From positions 24,611-88,610 of the forward strand of contig CEFQ01000002.1 of the NCBI GenBank assembly GCA_900068845.1: a DNA stretch of 64,000 bases, read 5' to 3'. The notes beneath the pieces were generated by a model. That model was not told where the DNA came from. It saw nothing but the letters and a program-made list of their open reading frames with translations, and ran no database searches. A program made the position numbers and the translations under genes. This document shows positions 42,801 to 53,397 of this stretch, one piece after another; position 1 is the stretch's first letter; each line of letters starts with the position of its first letter. The stretch is from Enterobacter ludwigii. GTDB taxonomy: Bacteria > Pseudomonadota > Gammaproteobacteria > Enterobacterales > Enterobacteriaceae.

Positions 42801-43568
42801 TTATTTTTTAAATTTGTCACACAGCGCCTGCGTGGCGTTACGGAATACACCCAGATCGCTGCCTACCGCGACAAAGCTGGCACCCCACTCCAGATAGCGG
42901 CGCGCATCGGCTTCGACCGGGGCGAGAATGCCGCTGGGTTTGCCCGCTGCTTTAGCGCGCTCAAACACGTGTTTAATCACTTTCAATACTTCGGGATGCG
43001 CGGGCTGGCCGAGATAGCCGAGCGCTGCCGAGAGATCGCCTGGCCCAACGAAGATGCCATCGACACCCTCCACCGCGGCGATAGCATCAATGTTGTCCAC
43101 CGCTTGTTGGGTTTCGATCTGCACCAGCACCGTAATGTTGTCGTTGATGGTGCTGTTGTAGTCCGGCAGCGTGCCGTACATGTTGCTGCGGTGTGAAACC
43201 GAGACACCGCGTATGCCAGCCGGCGGATAGCGGGTGGACGCGACCGCGCGAATCGCTTCTTCCTCGGTTTCCACGAACGGCACCAGGAAGTTGTAGAAGC
43301 CGATATCCAGCAGACGCTTAATGATGATCGGTTCATTGCACGGCGGACGCACCACCGGCGCGCTGTGACTGCCCTTCAGCGCCATCAGCTGCGGCACAAA
43401 AGTGGTGATGTCGTTCGGTGCGTGTTCGCCATCCAGTACCAGCCAGTCAAAGCCCGCCAGGCCCAGTACTTCGGTGGTAAGGGGGTTAGCTAGCGCACAC
43501 CAGCTGCCAATCAGGGTTTCTCCTGCCAGCAGACGGCGACGAAAATTATTCGGCCAGGCATTGCTCAT
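42801..43568 (-). CDS. garL: 5-keto-4-deoxy-D-glucarate aldolase GarL
   Basis: GarL cleaves 5-keto-4-deoxyglucarate to pyruvate and tartronate semialdehyde. The 255-residue class II HpcH/HpaI aldolase has [51 protein letters not shown] and the metal/substrate segment [16 protein letters not shown]. The ATG at 43568 has AGGAG eight bases upstream; a GTG three codons earlier sits too close to that site. It lies between gudD and garR, joining the glucarate branch to the common lower pathway. Confidence 0.97.
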   Translation of the reverse strand: MSNAWPNNFRRRLLAGETLIGSWCALANPLTTEVLGLAGFDWLVLDGEHAPNDITTFVPQLMALKGSHSAPVVRPPCNEPIIIKRLLDIGFYNFLVPFVETEEEAIRAVASTRYPPAGIRGVSVSHRSNMYGTLPDYNSTINDNITVLVQIETQQAVDNIDAIAAVEGVDGIFVGPGDLSAALGYLGQPAHPEVLKVIKHVFERAKAAGKPSGILAPVEADARRYLEWGASFVAVGSDLGVFRNATQALCDKFKK

Positions 43569-43620
43569 TGTCTTCACTCCTGTCGGTCACAGCAGGCTCC
43601 CGCGCGGGGAGCCGGAAAAG

Positions 43621-44952
43621 TTAGCGCACTAGGCATGGACGCTTGTTATCAAAGGTCCAGTTCGGTACGAGGAACTGCATGGCCTGCGCATCATCGCGCG
43701 CGCCCAGACCGTGTTTCTGATACAGCGCATTAGCCTGCATGACCTGATCCATATCCAGCTCAACGCCGAGACCCGGTTTTTGCGGCACCTGCACCATGCC
43801 GCCTTTTATCTGGAACGGCTCTTTGGTCAGGCGCTGATTGCCTTCCTGCCAAATCCAGTGCGTATCGATAGCGGTAATCGCGCCCGGCGCGGCGGCGGCG
43901 ACGTGGGTAAACATCGCCAGTGATACATCGAAGTGGTTGTTAGAGTGCGAGCCCCAAGTCAGGCCGAAGTCGTGGCACATTTGCGCCACGCGCACCGAAC
44001 CCTGCATCGTCCAGAAGTGCGGATCGGCCAGCGGGATATCGACCGATTGCAGCGACAGCGTGTGACCCATTTGACGCCAGTCGGTGGCGATCATATTGGT
44101 GGCGGTCGGCATGCCGGTGGCGCGACGGAACTCAGCCATCACTTCGCGACCGGAATAGCCCTGCTCAGCACCGCACGGATCTTCCGCATACGCCAGCACA
44201 CCTTTCAGCTGCTTACCGAGCAGAATCGCTTCGTTCAGCGACCAGGCGCCGTTAGGATCGAGCGTGATACGCGCCTGGGGGAAACGCTTCGCCAGCGCCG
44301 TCACCGCTTCGGCCTCTTCACCACCGCGCAGCACGCCGCCTTTCAGTTTGAAATCGTTAAAGCCGTATTTTTCATAAGCCGCTTCCGCCAGCCGCACCAC
44401 TGTATCCGGCGTCAGCGCCTCTTCATGGCGCAGGCGATACCAATCGCATTTGTCATGTTCCTGACTCTGATACGGCAGCGACGTTTTCTTGCGGTCGCCG
44501 ACGTAGAACAGGTAGCCGAGCATTTCTACGCGGTCGCGCTGCTGCCCATCGCCGAGCAGTGAGGCCACGTTAACCCCCAAATGCTGCCCCAGCAGATCAA
44601 GCAGCGCCGCTTCAATACCGGTCACCACATGAATGGTGGTGCGCAAGTCGAAGGTTTGGTTGCCGCGCCCGCTGGAATCGCGGTCGGCAAAGGTGCTGCG
44701 CACCAGATTGAGGATGTTTTTATATTCGCCAACGGTTTTCTGCACCACCAGCGCCGCCGCGTCTTCCAGCGTCTGACGAATCTTTTCGCCGCCCGGAATT
44801 TCACCCACACCGGTATGGCCGGCATTGTCTTTAATGATAACGATATTGCGGGTGAAGAACGGCGAATGCGCGCCACTCAGGTTGAGCAACATACTGTCGT
44901 AACCGGCCACCGGAATGACCTGCAGCGATATGATTTTCGGTGTCTGACTCAT
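43621..44952 (-). CDS. gudD: Glucarate dehydratase GudD
   Basis: GudD dehydrates D-glucarate (and L-idarate) to 5-keto-4-deoxyglucarate. The 443-residue enolase-superfamily protein has the catalytic KxK motif in [16 protein letters not shown], metal ligands in [17 protein letters not shown] and [10 protein letters not shown], and the catalytic His in [18 protein letters not shown] precedes the ATG at 44952. The open frame continues 64 codons upstream into gudX but has no family similarity. It follows its paralogue gudX by 16 bases. Confidence 0.97.
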   Translation of the reverse strand: MSQTPKIISLQVIPVAGYDSMLLNLSGAHSPFFTRNIVIIKDNAGHTGVGEIPGGEKIRQTLEDAAALVVQKTVGEYKNILNLVRSTFADRDSSGRGNQTFDLRTTIHVVTGIEAALLDLLGQHLGVNVASLLGDGQQRDRVEMLGYLFYVGDRKKTSLPYQSQEHDKCDWYRLRHEEALTPDTVVRLAEAAYEKYGFNDFKLKGGVLRGGEEAEAVTALAKRFPQARITLDPNGAWSLNEAILLGKQLKGVLAYAEDPCGAEQGYSGREVMAEFRRATGMPTATNMIATDWRQMGHTLSLQSVDIPLADPHFWTMQGSVRVAQMCHDFGLTWGSHSNNHFDVSLAMFTHVAAAAPGAITAIDTHWIWQEGNQRLTKEPFQIKGGMVQVPQKPGLGVELDMDQVMQANALYQKHGLGARDDAQAMQFLVPNWTFDNKRPCLVR

Positions 44953-44968
44953 TTTCTGCTCCTTAGAC

Positions 44969-46309
44969 TTAGCCGCGACCGAAGGCCGGACGCTTGCGGT
45001 CGAATGACCAATTGGGAACCAGATACTGCATAGCGGTGGCGTCATTACGCGCGCCAGCTGGCAGCGATTTGTACAATGCGTTGGCCTGATGCAGACGATC
45101 CCAATCCAGCTCAACGCCGAGGCCCGGCTTATCCGGCACGGCAATTTTGCCGTTGCGGATCTGCAACGGCTCTTTGGTCAGGCGCTGATCGCCTTCCTGC
45201 CAAATCCAGTGCGTATCAATGGCGGTCGGTTTGCCCGGCGCTGCCGCGCCCACATGGGTGAACATCGCCAGCGAAATGTCGAAGTGGTTATTCGAATGAC
45301 AACCCCAGGTTAATCCCCAATCGTCACACAGTTGCGCTACCCGTACCGCGCCGCTCAGCGTCCAGAAGTGCGGATCGGCCAGCGGAATATCGACGGAGTT
45401 GAGCATCACCGCGTGGTTCATTTCGCGCCAGTTGGTGGCAATCATATTGGTGGCGACCGGCAATCCGGTGGCGCGGCGGAATTCGGCCATTACTTCGCGT
45501 CCGGAATAGCCCTGTTCGGCACCGCACGGATCTTCGGCGTAGGTCAGCACATCACCCATGCCCTTACATAAGCGAATGGCTTCGTCGAGCGTCCAGGCGC
45601 CGTTGGGATCGACGGTAATGCGTGCATCGGGGAAACGTTTTTTCAGTGCCGCCGCCGACTCAATCTCCTGCTCGCCCGGTAGCACGCCGCCTTTAAGTTT
45701 GAAATCTTTGAAGCCGTATTTGTCCTGTGCCGCTTCCGCCAGACGCACCACGGATTCCGGTGTTAGCGCTTCCTGATGGCGCAAATGGTACCAATCGTGG
45801 CTGGCCCCTTCGCCGGTCAAATACGGCAAATCGGTTTTACGGCGATCGCCGAGATAGAACAGATAGCCAAGTACCGTCACTTCATCACGCTGCTGACCTG
45901 GACCGAGCAGTTCCGCCACCGGCACGCCGAGGCATTGGCCGAGCAGATCGAGCAGTGCCGCTTCCAGCGCGGCGACCGCGTTGACGCGCAGTTCGAAGGT
46001 CCACGCGCCTTTGCCGAACGTATCGAAATCCGCCGACTGGTTGCCTTTATGCACCTGCTGCACCAGACGATTCATGCGAGCAATCTGCTGGCCTTTAACC
46101 TGCGGAATCGCCTCAACCAGCGTTTGGTAGATGGTTTCACCGCCCGGTGCTTCACCGACGCCGGTATGTCCCGCGCTGTCAGTGAGCACCACGATATTGC
46201 GGGTGAAGCAGGCGCTGTGCGCGCCCCCGATGTTGAGCAGCATGCTGTCGTAACCGGCAACCGGAATCACCTGCATTTCGGTGATCACCGGCGTGCTTTG
46301 CGTAGTCAT
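44969..46309 (-). CDS. gudX: Glucarate dehydratase-related protein GudX
   Basis: GudX is the paralogue of GudD; the E. coli protein has low glucarate dehydratase activity and its physiological role is unclear. The 446 residues keep the enolase-superfamily catalytic set ([59 protein letters not shown]). It matches E. coli GudX rather than GudD, for example in [26 protein letters not shown] precedes the start. It is the second gene of the operon, nine bases after gudP, so the tandem paralogue pair is ancient and not a recent duplication. Confidence 0.96.
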   Translation of the reverse strand: MTTQSTPVITEMQVIPVAGYDSMLLNIGGAHSACFTRNIVVLTDSAGHTGVGEAPGGETIYQTLVEAIPQVKGQQIARMNRLVQQVHKGNQSADFDTFGKGAWTFELRVNAVAALEAALLDLLGQCLGVPVAELLGPGQQRDEVTVLGYLFYLGDRRKTDLPYLTGEGASHDWYHLRHQEALTPESVVRLAEAAQDKYGFKDFKLKGGVLPGEQEIESAAALKKRFPDARITVDPNGAWTLDEAIRLCKGMGDVLTYAEDPCGAEQGYSGREVMAEFRRATGLPVATNMIATNWREMNHAVMLNSVDIPLADPHFWTLSGAVRVAQLCDDWGLTWGCHSNNHFDISLAMFTHVGAAAPGKPTAIDTHWIWQEGDQRLTKEPLQIRNGKIAVPDKPGLGVELDWDRLHQANALYKSLPAGARNDATAMQYLVPNWSFDRKRPAFGRG

Positions 46310-46318
46310 ATTCCGTCC

Positions 46319-47665
46319 TTATGGCCTGGTTTTCAGCTCGACGCGCTTGATATCGCCCGCAATCACCAGGAAGCTAAATGCGGCGACAAAGGCATGGATA
46401 CCGACATAAATCAGCGCGCCTTCGAAGGATCCGCTGGTGGCGATGATGTAACCGATAGCAATTGGCGTGACGATGCCGGAGAAGTTACCGAACATGTTGA
46501 ACAGTCCCCCGCTCAGGCCGCTGATCTCTTTCGGTGCGGTATCCGCCATCACCGCCCAACCCAGCGCACCAATGCCTTTACCAAAGAACGCCAGGGCCAT
46601 GAAGAACACCACCACCCATTCGGTGTCGGTGTAGTTACACATCACCATCGAAATGGAAAGCAGCATGCCGAGCACAATCGGCGTTTTACGCGCGATATTC
46701 AGCGAACCGGTTTTACGCATCAGGTAATCGGAAATCACACCGCCCAATACGCCACCGAGGAAGCCGCACACCGCCGGGATCGAAGCGATAAAGCCGGCTT
46801 TCAGAATCGACATGCCGCGCGCCTGCACCAGATACACCGGGAACCAGGTAATAAAGAAGTAAGTTAAAGCGTTGACGCAATACTGGCCGAGATAGATGCC
46901 CAGCATCATGCGTGAGGAGAGCAGCTGTTTAATTTGAAACCACTTCTCGCTCCAGCTGACTTTGCGGTCATCCTTTTTGGCGTCCATGTTGATCAGCGCA
47001 CCGCCCTGCTCCATGTACTCCAGCTCGGCTTTATTAACGCCCGGATGATCGGTGGGATCGTGGATCACTTTCAGCCAGATGAAGCTGAGGATGATGCCCA
47101 ATCCGCCCATGAACCAGAACACGTGAGCCCAGCCCACTTCTGATACCAGCCAACCCATGATGGGCGCGAAAATCACCGTGGCGAAGTATTGTGCCGAGTT
47201 GAAGATCGCTACGGCGGTGCCGCGCTCCTGCGCCGGGAACCAGGCCGCAACAATACGGCTGTTGCCGGGGAAGGATGGCGCCTCAGCTAAACCCACCAGG
47301 AATCGCAACATAAACAATGAAACGATGATGCCGAAGCCGCTGAATACATCGACGAAGCCTTGCAGCAAGGTAAACAGCGACCAGGTGAAGATGCTCCAGA
47401 AGTAGACGCGTTTTGAGCCGAAGCGGTCGAGCAGCCAGCCGCCCGGAATCTGACCAATCACATAAGCCCACGAGAAGGCGGAGAAGATGTAGCCCAGTCC
47501 AACCGAATCAAGGCCGATATCTTTGGACATTGCCGAACCGGCAATCGAAATGGTTGCGCGGTCACCGTAGTTGAACGAGGTGACGATAAATAACATCACC
47601 ACAATCCAGTAACGGGCATTGGTGCGCTTTTGCACCGCTTCCGCTGTCTGGCTGAAACTATTCAT
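46319..47665 (-). CDS. gudP: Glucarate/galactarate transporter GudP (MFS)
   Basis: GudP is a proton-coupled anion:cation symporter family transporter for D-glucarate and probably galactarate. The 448-residue, 12-helix protein starts MNSFSQTAEAVQKRTNARYW, then FNYGDRATISIAGSAM, the helix 2-3 loop PGGWLLDRFGSKRVY and FLVGLAEAPSFPGNSRIVA. AGGAG lies six bases before the ATG at 47665; an upstream frame of 17 codons is rejected. It is the first gene of the minus-strand aldarate operon, divergent from garD. No second permease (garP) is present. Confidence 0.96.
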   Translation of the reverse strand: MNSFSQTAEAVQKRTNARYWIVVMLFIVTSFNYGDRATISIAGSAMSKDIGLDSVGLGYIFSAFSWAYVIGQIPGGWLLDRFGSKRVYFWSIFTWSLFTLLQGFVDVFSGFGIIVSLFMLRFLVGLAEAPSFPGNSRIVAAWFPAQERGTAVAIFNSAQYFATVIFAPIMGWLVSEVGWAHVFWFMGGLGIILSFIWLKVIHDPTDHPGVNKAELEYMEQGGALINMDAKKDDRKVSWSEKWFQIKQLLSSRMMLGIYLGQYCVNALTYFFITWFPVYLVQARGMSILKAGFIASIPAVCGFLGGVLGGVISDYLMRKTGSLNIARKTPIVLGMLLSISMVMCNYTDTEWVVVFFMALAFFGKGIGALGWAVMADTAPKEISGLSGGLFNMFGNFSGIVTPIAIGYIIATSGSFEGALIYVGIHAFVAAFSFLVIAGDIKRVELKTRP

Positions 47666-48174
47666 GATGCACTCCTGAAATATAGCGTGAGCTACATCCG
47701 CTCTGACTGCATACACATCGCGTTGGGTATCAGAGAGAAGTTGGGTTAAACACGGCGATTTTTATATTTGGCAAAACGATGATGCGTCGTGACGAATAAC
47801 CTAACGTTGAAGAACGAGAATCAGTATAGGAACAGCCTGGCGGCGAAACATTGGAAGAAAGCATGAGGATTAAGGATGAATAAGAATGATTTTATGGCAT
47901 CTGCACATAACGCTGCGGCGTGGCTCACGGAACGCTTTTTTTCACCCTGATTTTGCCTGGTAAACGTACAGTCCGACCGCAGTTTGTGAGTCCCTTCACT
48001 TGCGTTTGGATAAACGAACCAAATTCCGCGGATAAATCCCCTTAAAGCCAGTCAGTTGCACAATGCGTTACGCAAATACCCCTGCATATACTGAGGCTGG
48101 CAAAAAAACGATGACGTGATGAACACATTTAAACCGCGCTGCTAAGTACAGTGCGACGAACTGGAAGGTGAGCA
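47666..48174. promoter_or_regulatory. gudP-garD divergent control region
   Basis: These 509 non-coding bases separate the starts of gudP and garD and should hold both promoters. In E. coli both are activated by CdaR, whose gene is not in this window. I could not identify a CdaR or CRP site with confidence, and no repeat or RNA gene is evident. The garD ribosome site is GGAAGG, six to eight bases before its ATG. Confidence 0.45.
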
Positions 48175-49734
48175 ATGAACCGTCCTCTGACAGAAAAACC
48201 GCTCTATATCAAAGTACACGATGCCGATAACGTGGCAATCGTGGTCAACAATCAGGGATTGCCGTCAGGCACACGTTTCGACGACGGACTGCAACTGACT
48301 GAGCATGTGCCACAGGGGCATAAAGTCGCGCTGAGCGACATCCCGCAAGATGGCGCCATCCTGCGCTACGGCGAGGTGATCGGCTACGCGCTGCGTCCGA
48401 TCGCCCAAGGTAGCTGGATTGAAGAATCACTGGTGGCGCTGCCCGAAGCACCACCGCTCTCTAGTTTGCCACTGGCAAACAATGTGCCGCCCGCATTGCC
48501 GCCGCTGGAAGGTTACACTTTCGAAGGCTATCGCAACGCCGATGGCAGCGTCGGAACGCGTAATCTTCTCGGTATCACCACCAGCGTTCACTGCGTGGCG
48601 GGTGTAGTGGATTATGTGGTGCAGATAATCGAACGTGATTTATTGCCGCGTTATCCCAATGTCGACGGCGTGGTGGCGCTGAATCACCTTTATGGCTGCG
48701 GCGTGGCAATCAATGCGCCCGCTGCTGTGGTGCCGATTCGCACCATTCACAACCTGGCTTTGAATCCCAATTTCGGTGGCGAAGTGATGATCGTCAGCCT
48801 CGGCTGCGAGAAATTACAGCCGGAACGTCTGCTGACCGGCACACCGGATGTGCAGGCCATTTCACTGGATGATAACGACATTGTGCGTTTGCAGGATGAG
48901 CGGCTGGTGGGCTTTGGTGCGATGGTGGATGAAATCCTGCAGGTCGCCGAGCGCCATCTGAAAAAGCTCAATCAACGCCAGCGCGAAACCTGTCCAGCAT
49001 CAGAGCTGGTGATTGGCACGCAGTGTGGCGGCAGCGATGCCTTCTCGGGCGTAACGGCGAATCCCGCCGTGGGATTTGCTTCTGATTTGCTGGTGCGCTG
49101 TGGTGCAACGGTGATGTTCTCGGAAGTGACCGAAGTGCGAGATGCCATTCATCTGCTAACGCCACGCGTGGTAGATGAAACCGTTGGTCAACGGCTGCTG
49201 GAAGAGATGGCGTGGTATGACGATTATCTCAGCCAGGGGCAAACCGATCGCAGCGCCAATCCCTCACCGGGCAACAAAAAAGGTGGGCTGGCGAATGTGG
49301 TGGAGAAAGCGCTGGGCTCGATTGCTAAATCAGGTCGCAGCCCGATTGTTGAAGTGTTATCGCCAGGACAGCGCCCAACCAAACGCGGGCTAATTTATGC
49401 GGCCACGCCAGCCAGCGATTTCGTCTGTGGCACGCAGCAGATGGCATCGGGCATTACCTTGCAGGTGTTCACCACCGGACGCGGCACGCCTTACGGGTTG
49501 GCGGCTATCCCAGTGATTAAAATGGCGACGCGCAATGCGCTGGCTGAGCGCTGGCATGATTTGATGGATATTAATGCCGGAACCATTGCAACCGGTGAAG
49601 AGAGTATTGAGCAGGTCGGCTGGCGACTGTTTGAGTTGATTCTGGATATAGCCAGCGGACGCAAGCAAACGTGGTCGGATCGCTGGGGGATTCGCAATCA
49701 GCTGGCGGTATTTAATCCCGCGCCGGTAACGTAA
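48175..49734 (+). CDS. garD: Galactarate dehydratase GarD
   Basis: GarD dehydrates galactarate (meso-galactarate) to 5-keto-4-deoxyglucarate. The 519-residue protein belongs to the UxaA/altronate dehydratase family: an N-terminal SAF domain ([27 protein letters not shown]), then [52 protein letters not shown] and [19 protein letters not shown]. The last part is [20 protein letters not shown]. In E. coli garD is far from the gud genes. Here it is divergent from gudP, so both aldarate branches share one locus. Confidence 0.97.
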   Translation: MNRPLTEKPLYIKVHDADNVAIVVNNQGLPSGTRFDDGLQLTEHVPQGHKVALSDIPQDGAILRYGEVIGYALRPIAQGSWIEESLVALPEAPPLSSLPLANNVPPALPPLEGYTFEGYRNADGSVGTRNLLGITTSVHCVAGVVDYVVQIIERDLLPRYPNVDGVVALNHLYGCGVAINAPAAVVPIRTIHNLALNPNFGGEVMIVSLGCEKLQPERLLTGTPDVQAISLDDNDIVRLQDERLVGFGAMVDEILQVAERHLKKLNQRQRETCPASELVIGTQCGGSDAFSGVTANPAVGFASDLLVRCGATVMFSEVTEVRDAIHLLTPRVVDETVGQRLLEEMAWYDDYLSQGQTDRSANPSPGNKKGGLANVVEKALGSIAKSGRSPIVEVLSPGQRPTKRGLIYAATPASDFVCGTQQMASGITLQVFTTGRGTPYGLAAIPVIKMATRNALAERWHDLMDINAGTIATGEESIEQVGWRLFELILDIASGRKQTWSDRWGIRNQLAVFNPAPVT

Positions 49735-49755
49735 TGGCTAATCTGGCAGGTTAAT

Positions 49756-49780
49756 GTAGGGTCGCCATTCATGGCGACCT
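49756..49780. repeat. Palindromic intergenic repeat, copy D (garD/yqcA)
   Basis: A single arm of the family: GTAGGGTCGCCATTCATGGC through 49780, with the 9-bp hairpin GGTCGCCAT/ATGGCGACC inside. It lies between convergent garD and yqcA and ends six bases before the yqcA stop. Confidence 0.75.
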
Positions 49781-49786
49781 TATTCA

Positions 49787-50233
49787 TTACAGCAACTTAC
49801 CCCAGCTCTCCACCCACGGTGATGTCACCGATTCTGGTTCAGGATGTTCCGTCGCATCCACCAGTAACACCTCTCCAACACGCTTTGCACTTTGATCCTG
49901 CAAGGTGACATCGAAGGTTTTACCTGCACCACAGAAATTGTCATAGCTGCTGTCACCCAAGCCAATCACACCGTAACGTAATTCTGGCTGATAACCCAGC
50001 TCATCACGCACCGCGACATACAGGCGGGCAATGTTATCCGGGAAGTCGCCCTGTCCGGTGGTTGAGGTGACAATCAGCACGACATCTTTGCTGTATGCCT
50101 GCCAATCTGCCATCGACGGATCTTCGAACACCTGCACGTCATGGCCCTGCTCTTCCAGCACCGTCTGTGCTTCTTCAGCCACCAGCAGGGCATTGCCGTA
50201 AACCGTACCTGTAAAAATGCCAATCTTTGCCAT
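49787..50233 (-). CDS. yqcA: Flavodoxin YqcA
   Basis: A 148-residue short-chain flavodoxin. The phosphate-binding loop is [18 protein letters not shown], the FMN-ring loops are [12 protein letters not shown] and [19 protein letters not shown]. coli YqcA (149 residues) is a flavodoxin of the MioC type; its redox partner is not settled. AAAGGAG precedes the start by eight bases. It is third in yqcC-truC-yqcA, and the flanking FMN-dependent pathways give no clear partner. Confidence 0.95.
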   Translation of the reverse strand: MAKIGIFTGTVYGNALLVAEEAQTVLEEQGHDVQVFEDPSMADWQAYSKDVVLIVTSTTGQGDFPDNIARLYVAVRDELGYQPELRYGVIGLGDSSYDNFCGAGKTFDVTLQDQSAKRVGEVLLVDATEHPEPESVTSPWVESWGKLL

Positions 50234-50245
50234 CTTGCCGCTCCT

Positions 50246-51025
50246 TTATTCTGTCGGCTTATCCTGGACTGCATCAAGGGCAAACTCAACCCTGGGAACA
50301 TCAGGGATCTGATCCTGCCAGCCAAACTGCTCAAGCATCTGCTGCCAGACGCGATCCAACCCGGCACGAATCACTAAGGGCTCGCCAGTGACAGGATGGG
50401 TAAAGCGGAGTGCGCTGGCGTGTAGCATCAGGCGATTAAGGCCAAAGTGTGCCGCCGCACCACGATTCTGGCGCAGATCGCCGTGTGCGCTGTCACCTAT
50501 AATCGGATGACGCAGATGCACCATGTGACGACGCAGCTGATGTTTACGGCCAGTGTGCGGCGCCATCTCAACCAACGTATAGCGCGCGGTGTTATAACGG
50601 CTGATGGCGACCGGCATTTCTACATGTGCAAGAGCCTGATAATCCGTTACCGCCGGTTGTGCCACGGGTTCTTGCGTGGCGAATTTGTCAGCAATCTTAT
50701 CCAGTTCTTCCACCAGCGGATAATCCAGCGTCGCGCCGCCTTCAAGCCAGCCGCGCAACACCGCATGATAGGTTTTCTGCATCTGATGCTGTTCAAACTG
50801 CTGCGCCAGCAAATGGGCGACTTCGCTCGATAATCCCATCAGCAATACGCCCGAGGTGGGGCGATCAAGGCGATGCACGGTAAAAACGTGCTGACCAATC
50901 TGATCGCGTACCGTTTGCATCACCACCACTTTTTCATTGCGATCGAGCCAACTGCGATGCACCAGCCAACCGGCCGGTTTATTTACGGCGACCAGCCATT
51001 CATCTTGATAGAGGATTTCGAGCAT
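50246..51025 (-). CDS. truC: tRNA pseudouridine(65) synthase TruC
   Basis: TruC forms pseudouridine 65 in tRNA-Ile and tRNA-Asp. The 259-residue RluA-family enzyme has the catalytic Asp in FTVHRLDRPTSGVLLMG (about residue 54), the N-terminal DEWLVAVNKPAGWLVH, and GRKHQLRRHMVHLRHPIIGD. Its start overlaps the yqcC stop as ATGA, and the yqcA start is 12 bases downstream, so yqcC-truC-yqcA form one operon. Confidence 0.96.
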   Translation of the reverse strand: MLEILYQDEWLVAVNKPAGWLVHRSWLDRNEKVVVMQTVRDQIGQHVFTVHRLDRPTSGVLLMGLSSEVAHLLAQQFEQHQMQKTYHAVLRGWLEGGATLDYPLVEELDKIADKFATQEPVAQPAVTDYQALAHVEMPVAISRYNTARYTLVEMAPHTGRKHQLRRHMVHLRHPIIGDSAHGDLRQNRGAAAHFGLNRLMLHASALRFTHPVTGEPLVIRAGLDRVWQQMLEQFGWQDQIPDVPRVEFALDAVQDKPTE

Positions 51026-51351
51026 CAGGCGGAAGGTTCCTGGAACAGCGCATCAAAGTGGTTGATTGTCAGCAATAACGCCGCATAACCCGACGTGTCG
51101 GCTGGTAATGCCACTTCATAATAAGGTGCGATAGCGAAATTTTGTGGTAACGGCGCACCGCTCTCAATCAGCGCATAAAAACGCGGCATCAACACCCATT
51201 GCAGCCATTGCAGTGGCTCCATGGTATCGAGACAGAAAGGTTCGGTACTGGCGAAGGCGTTCGCCTCAGGCGATTGCGTCTGCCAGTGGCCGTGTTCGCG
51301 CATTACTGCTTCGACCTGCTGCAGGCGTTGAATAATCATTTGCGATGACAT
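51025..51351 (-). CDS. yqcC: YqcC family protein
   Basis: A 108-residue cytosolic protein of unknown function, matching E. coli YqcC: an N-terminal helix (RLQQVEAVMREHGHWQ), then FCLDTMEPLQWLQWVLMPRFYALIE and APYYEVALPADTS. No catalytic motif is visible. GGAGG lies six bases before the ATG. It overlaps truC by one base and lies downstream of csrB on the same strand, separated by the csrB terminator. Confidence 0.93.
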   Translation of the reverse strand: MSSQMIIQRLQQVEAVMREHGHWQTQSPEANAFASTEPFCLDTMEPLQWLQWVLMPRFYALIESGAPLPQNFAIAPYYEVALPADTSGYAALLLTINHFDALFQEPSA

Positions 51352-51418
51352 ACGCCACCTCCAGAGAAAAATTGGGCGGCAAGCATATCATCAGTCACGC
51401 CCTGCGCAAAAAAGGCAT

Positions 51419-51451
51419 AAAAAAAGGGAGCACTGTGATTACAGTGCTCCC
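51419..51451 (-). terminator. csrB terminator
   Basis: GGGAGCACTGT and ACAGTGCTCCC form an 11-bp perfect stem with loop GATT (plus-strand reading, 51426-51451), followed on the minus strand by seven T. Confidence 0.93.
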
Positions 51452-51752
51452 GGTTTTCGTTTGCAGCATTCCAGCTACTGCTTTGCTCCCTGCTCATCCA
51501 TGACAACTTTTCCTGCGCTTTCCATCGCTTGTCATCATGACATTGGTCCCTGGCATCCTGGCCCGCCACATTCCGCGTGGCTCTCATTCTCCGTCCTGGA
51601 GGTGTCCCTTACTCAATCCTGAGTGTCCTGCTTCATCCTGAAGCCTTCCTTGTGCCGTAAACTCCGTTACGTTCCCGCCTCATGGCTGACATTCTCCTGA
51701 ACGTCTCTTAATCCCCAGCATCCTGCCAGTGGTGACTATTCTCCCAGAAACC
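51419..51752 (-). ncRNA. csrB: CsrB small RNA (CsrA sponge)
   Basis: CsrB binds many CsrA dimers and removes them from target mRNAs. The minus-strand sequence carries about 22 GGA motifs in roughly 330 bases, many as CAGGATG or AGGGA in hairpin loops. It keeps E. coli CsrB blocks such as GAAAAGTTGTCA-GGATGAGCAGGGAGC and AGTAGCTGGAATGCTGC near the 3' end. It ends at a perfect 11-bp terminator stem with a T run. It lies between yqcC and syd, the E. coli position. The 5' end (about 51752) is estimated by alignment to memory of the E. coli sequence and may be off by some ten bases. Confidence 0.93.
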
Positions 51753-51899
51753 ATCGCAATAACAACCCAGTAAGACGCGTTAATAGATTGAGTCCTGTCT
51801 TGATTTTCAGATAGATGCCATAAGTTCATGATTCACAATATTTTTACATTTAGGGCTTCCATTACTCTGCGGCATGATCTAGCGATCTCTCACACACCA

Positions 51900-51917
51900 C
51901 GTGAGAGATCTCTCACA
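51900..51917 (-). promoter_or_regulatory. UvrY (GacA-type) binding palindrome upstream of csrB
   Basis: The minus strand reads TGTGAGAGATCTCTCACG, containing a perfect 16-base palindrome, about 155 bases upstream of the estimated csrB start. It differs at two positions from the TGTGAGAGATCTCTTACA upstream element I recall for E. coli csrB. A second half-like copy (TGTGAGAGATCGCT) lies at about 51881-51894. It sits in the gap after the syd stop, where no other gene needs it. Confidence 0.75.
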
Positions 51918-51941
51918 AGGCACGCCTTTAAAATCTGCAAA

Positions 51942-52490
51942 TCAATCACTAACTGGCTGTAATGCATTAAGAAATGTCTCAACAGAAGTCGCCAGTATTT
52001 CACGCCTTTTAGTACCAGGCTCTTCCAGAATGACCTCACCCGTAAGATTGCACAGCGCTATCACATCATTATCTGAGTCAGTGGTGGCAATAAATAACGT
52101 TGGCGCTTGTCTTAAGCGGCGCTTCATTACCAGATGACCAATCAGGTTTTCCTGCAAGCGGGTGAAATCCGCTTCGCTCCACACCTGCAGTAAGGTAATC
52201 GCCCGCTGCTCAAACCTGGCTGTCATATCGCCAGCAAATTGCGTGGTGTAAAACGCACTAATTTCTGGTTGAAGCTGGAGCTCCAGCGCGCGCTCCACCG
52301 CTTCAAGCGTGGCAGGCAGCGTAAAAGGTCGCGGCTGCCATAATACGCGGTCATCCAGCGTACTAACAATGCAGTCGGAAGGGACGCCAATCAGTTCGGC
52401 GCTGGCGGGCAAATGCCCGGTTTGTTGCTGCCAATGTTCAACGTAGCGGGCGGTAAATTCACGCAGAGCATCTACGGTTTGCTGCATCAT
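51942..52490 (-). CDS. syd: SecY-interacting protein Syd
   Basis: Syd is a peripheral cytosolic protein that binds SecY and checks proper SecYEG assembly. The 182-residue protein resembles E. coli Syd (181): [77 protein letters not shown] and [19 protein letters not shown]. Tandem ATG codons occur at the start. It is divergent from queF and lies upstream of csrB. Confidence 0.96.
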   Translation of the reverse strand: MMQQTVDALREFTARYVEHWQQQTGHLPASAELIGVPSDCIVSTLDDRVLWQPRPFTLPATLEAVERALELQLQPEISAFYTTQFAGDMTARFEQRAITLLQVWSEADFTRLQENLIGHLVMKRRLRQAPTLFIATTDSDNDVIALCNLTGEVILEEPGTKRREILATSVETFLNALQPVSD

Positions 52491-52551
52491 TCATATTCTC
52501 GCAGGTGTTAGGTTACACTTAACCACTTTGATGAAATTTAGTGGTAACTGT

Positions 52552-53397
52552 ATGTCTTCTGAAAACCGGGATCAGGCACTAAGCGGCCTGACCTTAGGTA
52601 AGCCCACGGCTTATGTAGATCGCTACGATAACACGCTGCTGCAATCGGTGCCGCGCAGCCTGAATCGTGAACCGCTTGGGCTGTATCCGGATAATCTGCC
52701 GTTTAGCGGCGCGGATATCTGGACGCTATACGAACTCTCCTGGCTCAACAGCAAAGGCGTTCCACAGGTGGCGGTGGGCGAAGTTGTGCTACGCGCCGAC
52801 AGCCAAAACCTGATCGAGTCGAAGAGTTTCAAGCTCTATCTTAACAGTTTTAATCAGACAGTTTTCGCCGACTGGGGTGAAGTGCGCCAGACGCTGGAGC
52901 GCGATCTCAGCGCCTGCGCCAACGGCGAGGTCAGCGTGGCGCTGTTCCGTCTCAGCGAAGTGGAAGGCCAGCCAATTGGTCACTTTAATGGCGAAGTGAT
53001 TGATGAGCAGGATATTGAGATTCACGATTACGGATTCAATGCGGATTATCTGGCACAGGCTGCAGGCCGCGAGATTGTTGAAGAAACCCTGGTTAGCCAT
53101 CTGCTGAAATCCAACTGCTTAATCACCAATCAGCCTGACTGGGGCTCGGTGATGATTCGTTATAAAGGCCCGCGGATTGATCGCGAAGCGCTGCTGCGTT
53201 ATCTCATCTCATTCCGTCAGCATAATGAGTTTCACGAGCAGTGTGTTGAGCGCATTTTTAACGACGTTCAGCGCTTTTGTCAGCCAGAAGCATTGACCGT
53301 CTATGCACGCTATACGCGTCGCGGCGGCCTGGATATCAATCCGTGGCGCAGTAACGTGCCCTTCTCTCCGGGATTTTCCCGCCTGGTTCGCCAGTAA
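52552..53397 (+). CDS. queF: NADPH-dependent 7-cyano-7-deazaguanine reductase QueF
   Basis: QueF reduces the nitrile preQ0 to the amine preQ1 in queuosine synthesis. The 281-residue protein is the long (YqcD) tandem T-fold type. The nucleophilic Cys is in [16 protein letters not shown] (about residue 189), the substrate Glu in [15 protein letters not shown], and NADPH-site residues in [15 protein letters not shown]. The ATG at 52552 gives [17 protein letters not shown], the family start; an ATG eight codons earlier is less likely. It is divergent from syd. The 184 bases after it contain only a weak hairpin (53403-53418) without a T run. Confidence 0.97.
   Translation: MSSENRDQALSGLTLGKPTAYVDRYDNTLLQSVPRSLNREPLGLYPDNLPFSGADIWTLYELSWLNSKGVPQVAVGEVVLRADSQNLIESKSFKLYLNSFNQTVFADWGEVRQTLERDLSACANGEVSVALFRLSEVEGQPIGHFNGEVIDEQDIEIHDYGFNADYLAQAAGREIVEETLVSHLLKSNCLITNQPDWGSVMIRYKGPRIDREALLRYLISFRQHNEFHEQCVERIFNDVQRFCQPEALTVYARYTRRGGLDINPWRSNVPFSPGFSRLVRQ

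Noticed and set aside
44969..45144. N-terminal extension of gudD into gudX
   Set aside because: The family start at 44952 has AAGGAG, and the extension has no similarity to GudD proteins.
43621..46309. gudD and gudX as a recent tandem duplication
   Set aside because: Each matches its own E. coli orthologue better than it matches the other, so the pair is old.
51336..51587. Open frame on the minus strand within csrB
   Set aside because: It covers the CsrB RNA, whose GGA motifs and terminator explain the sequence.
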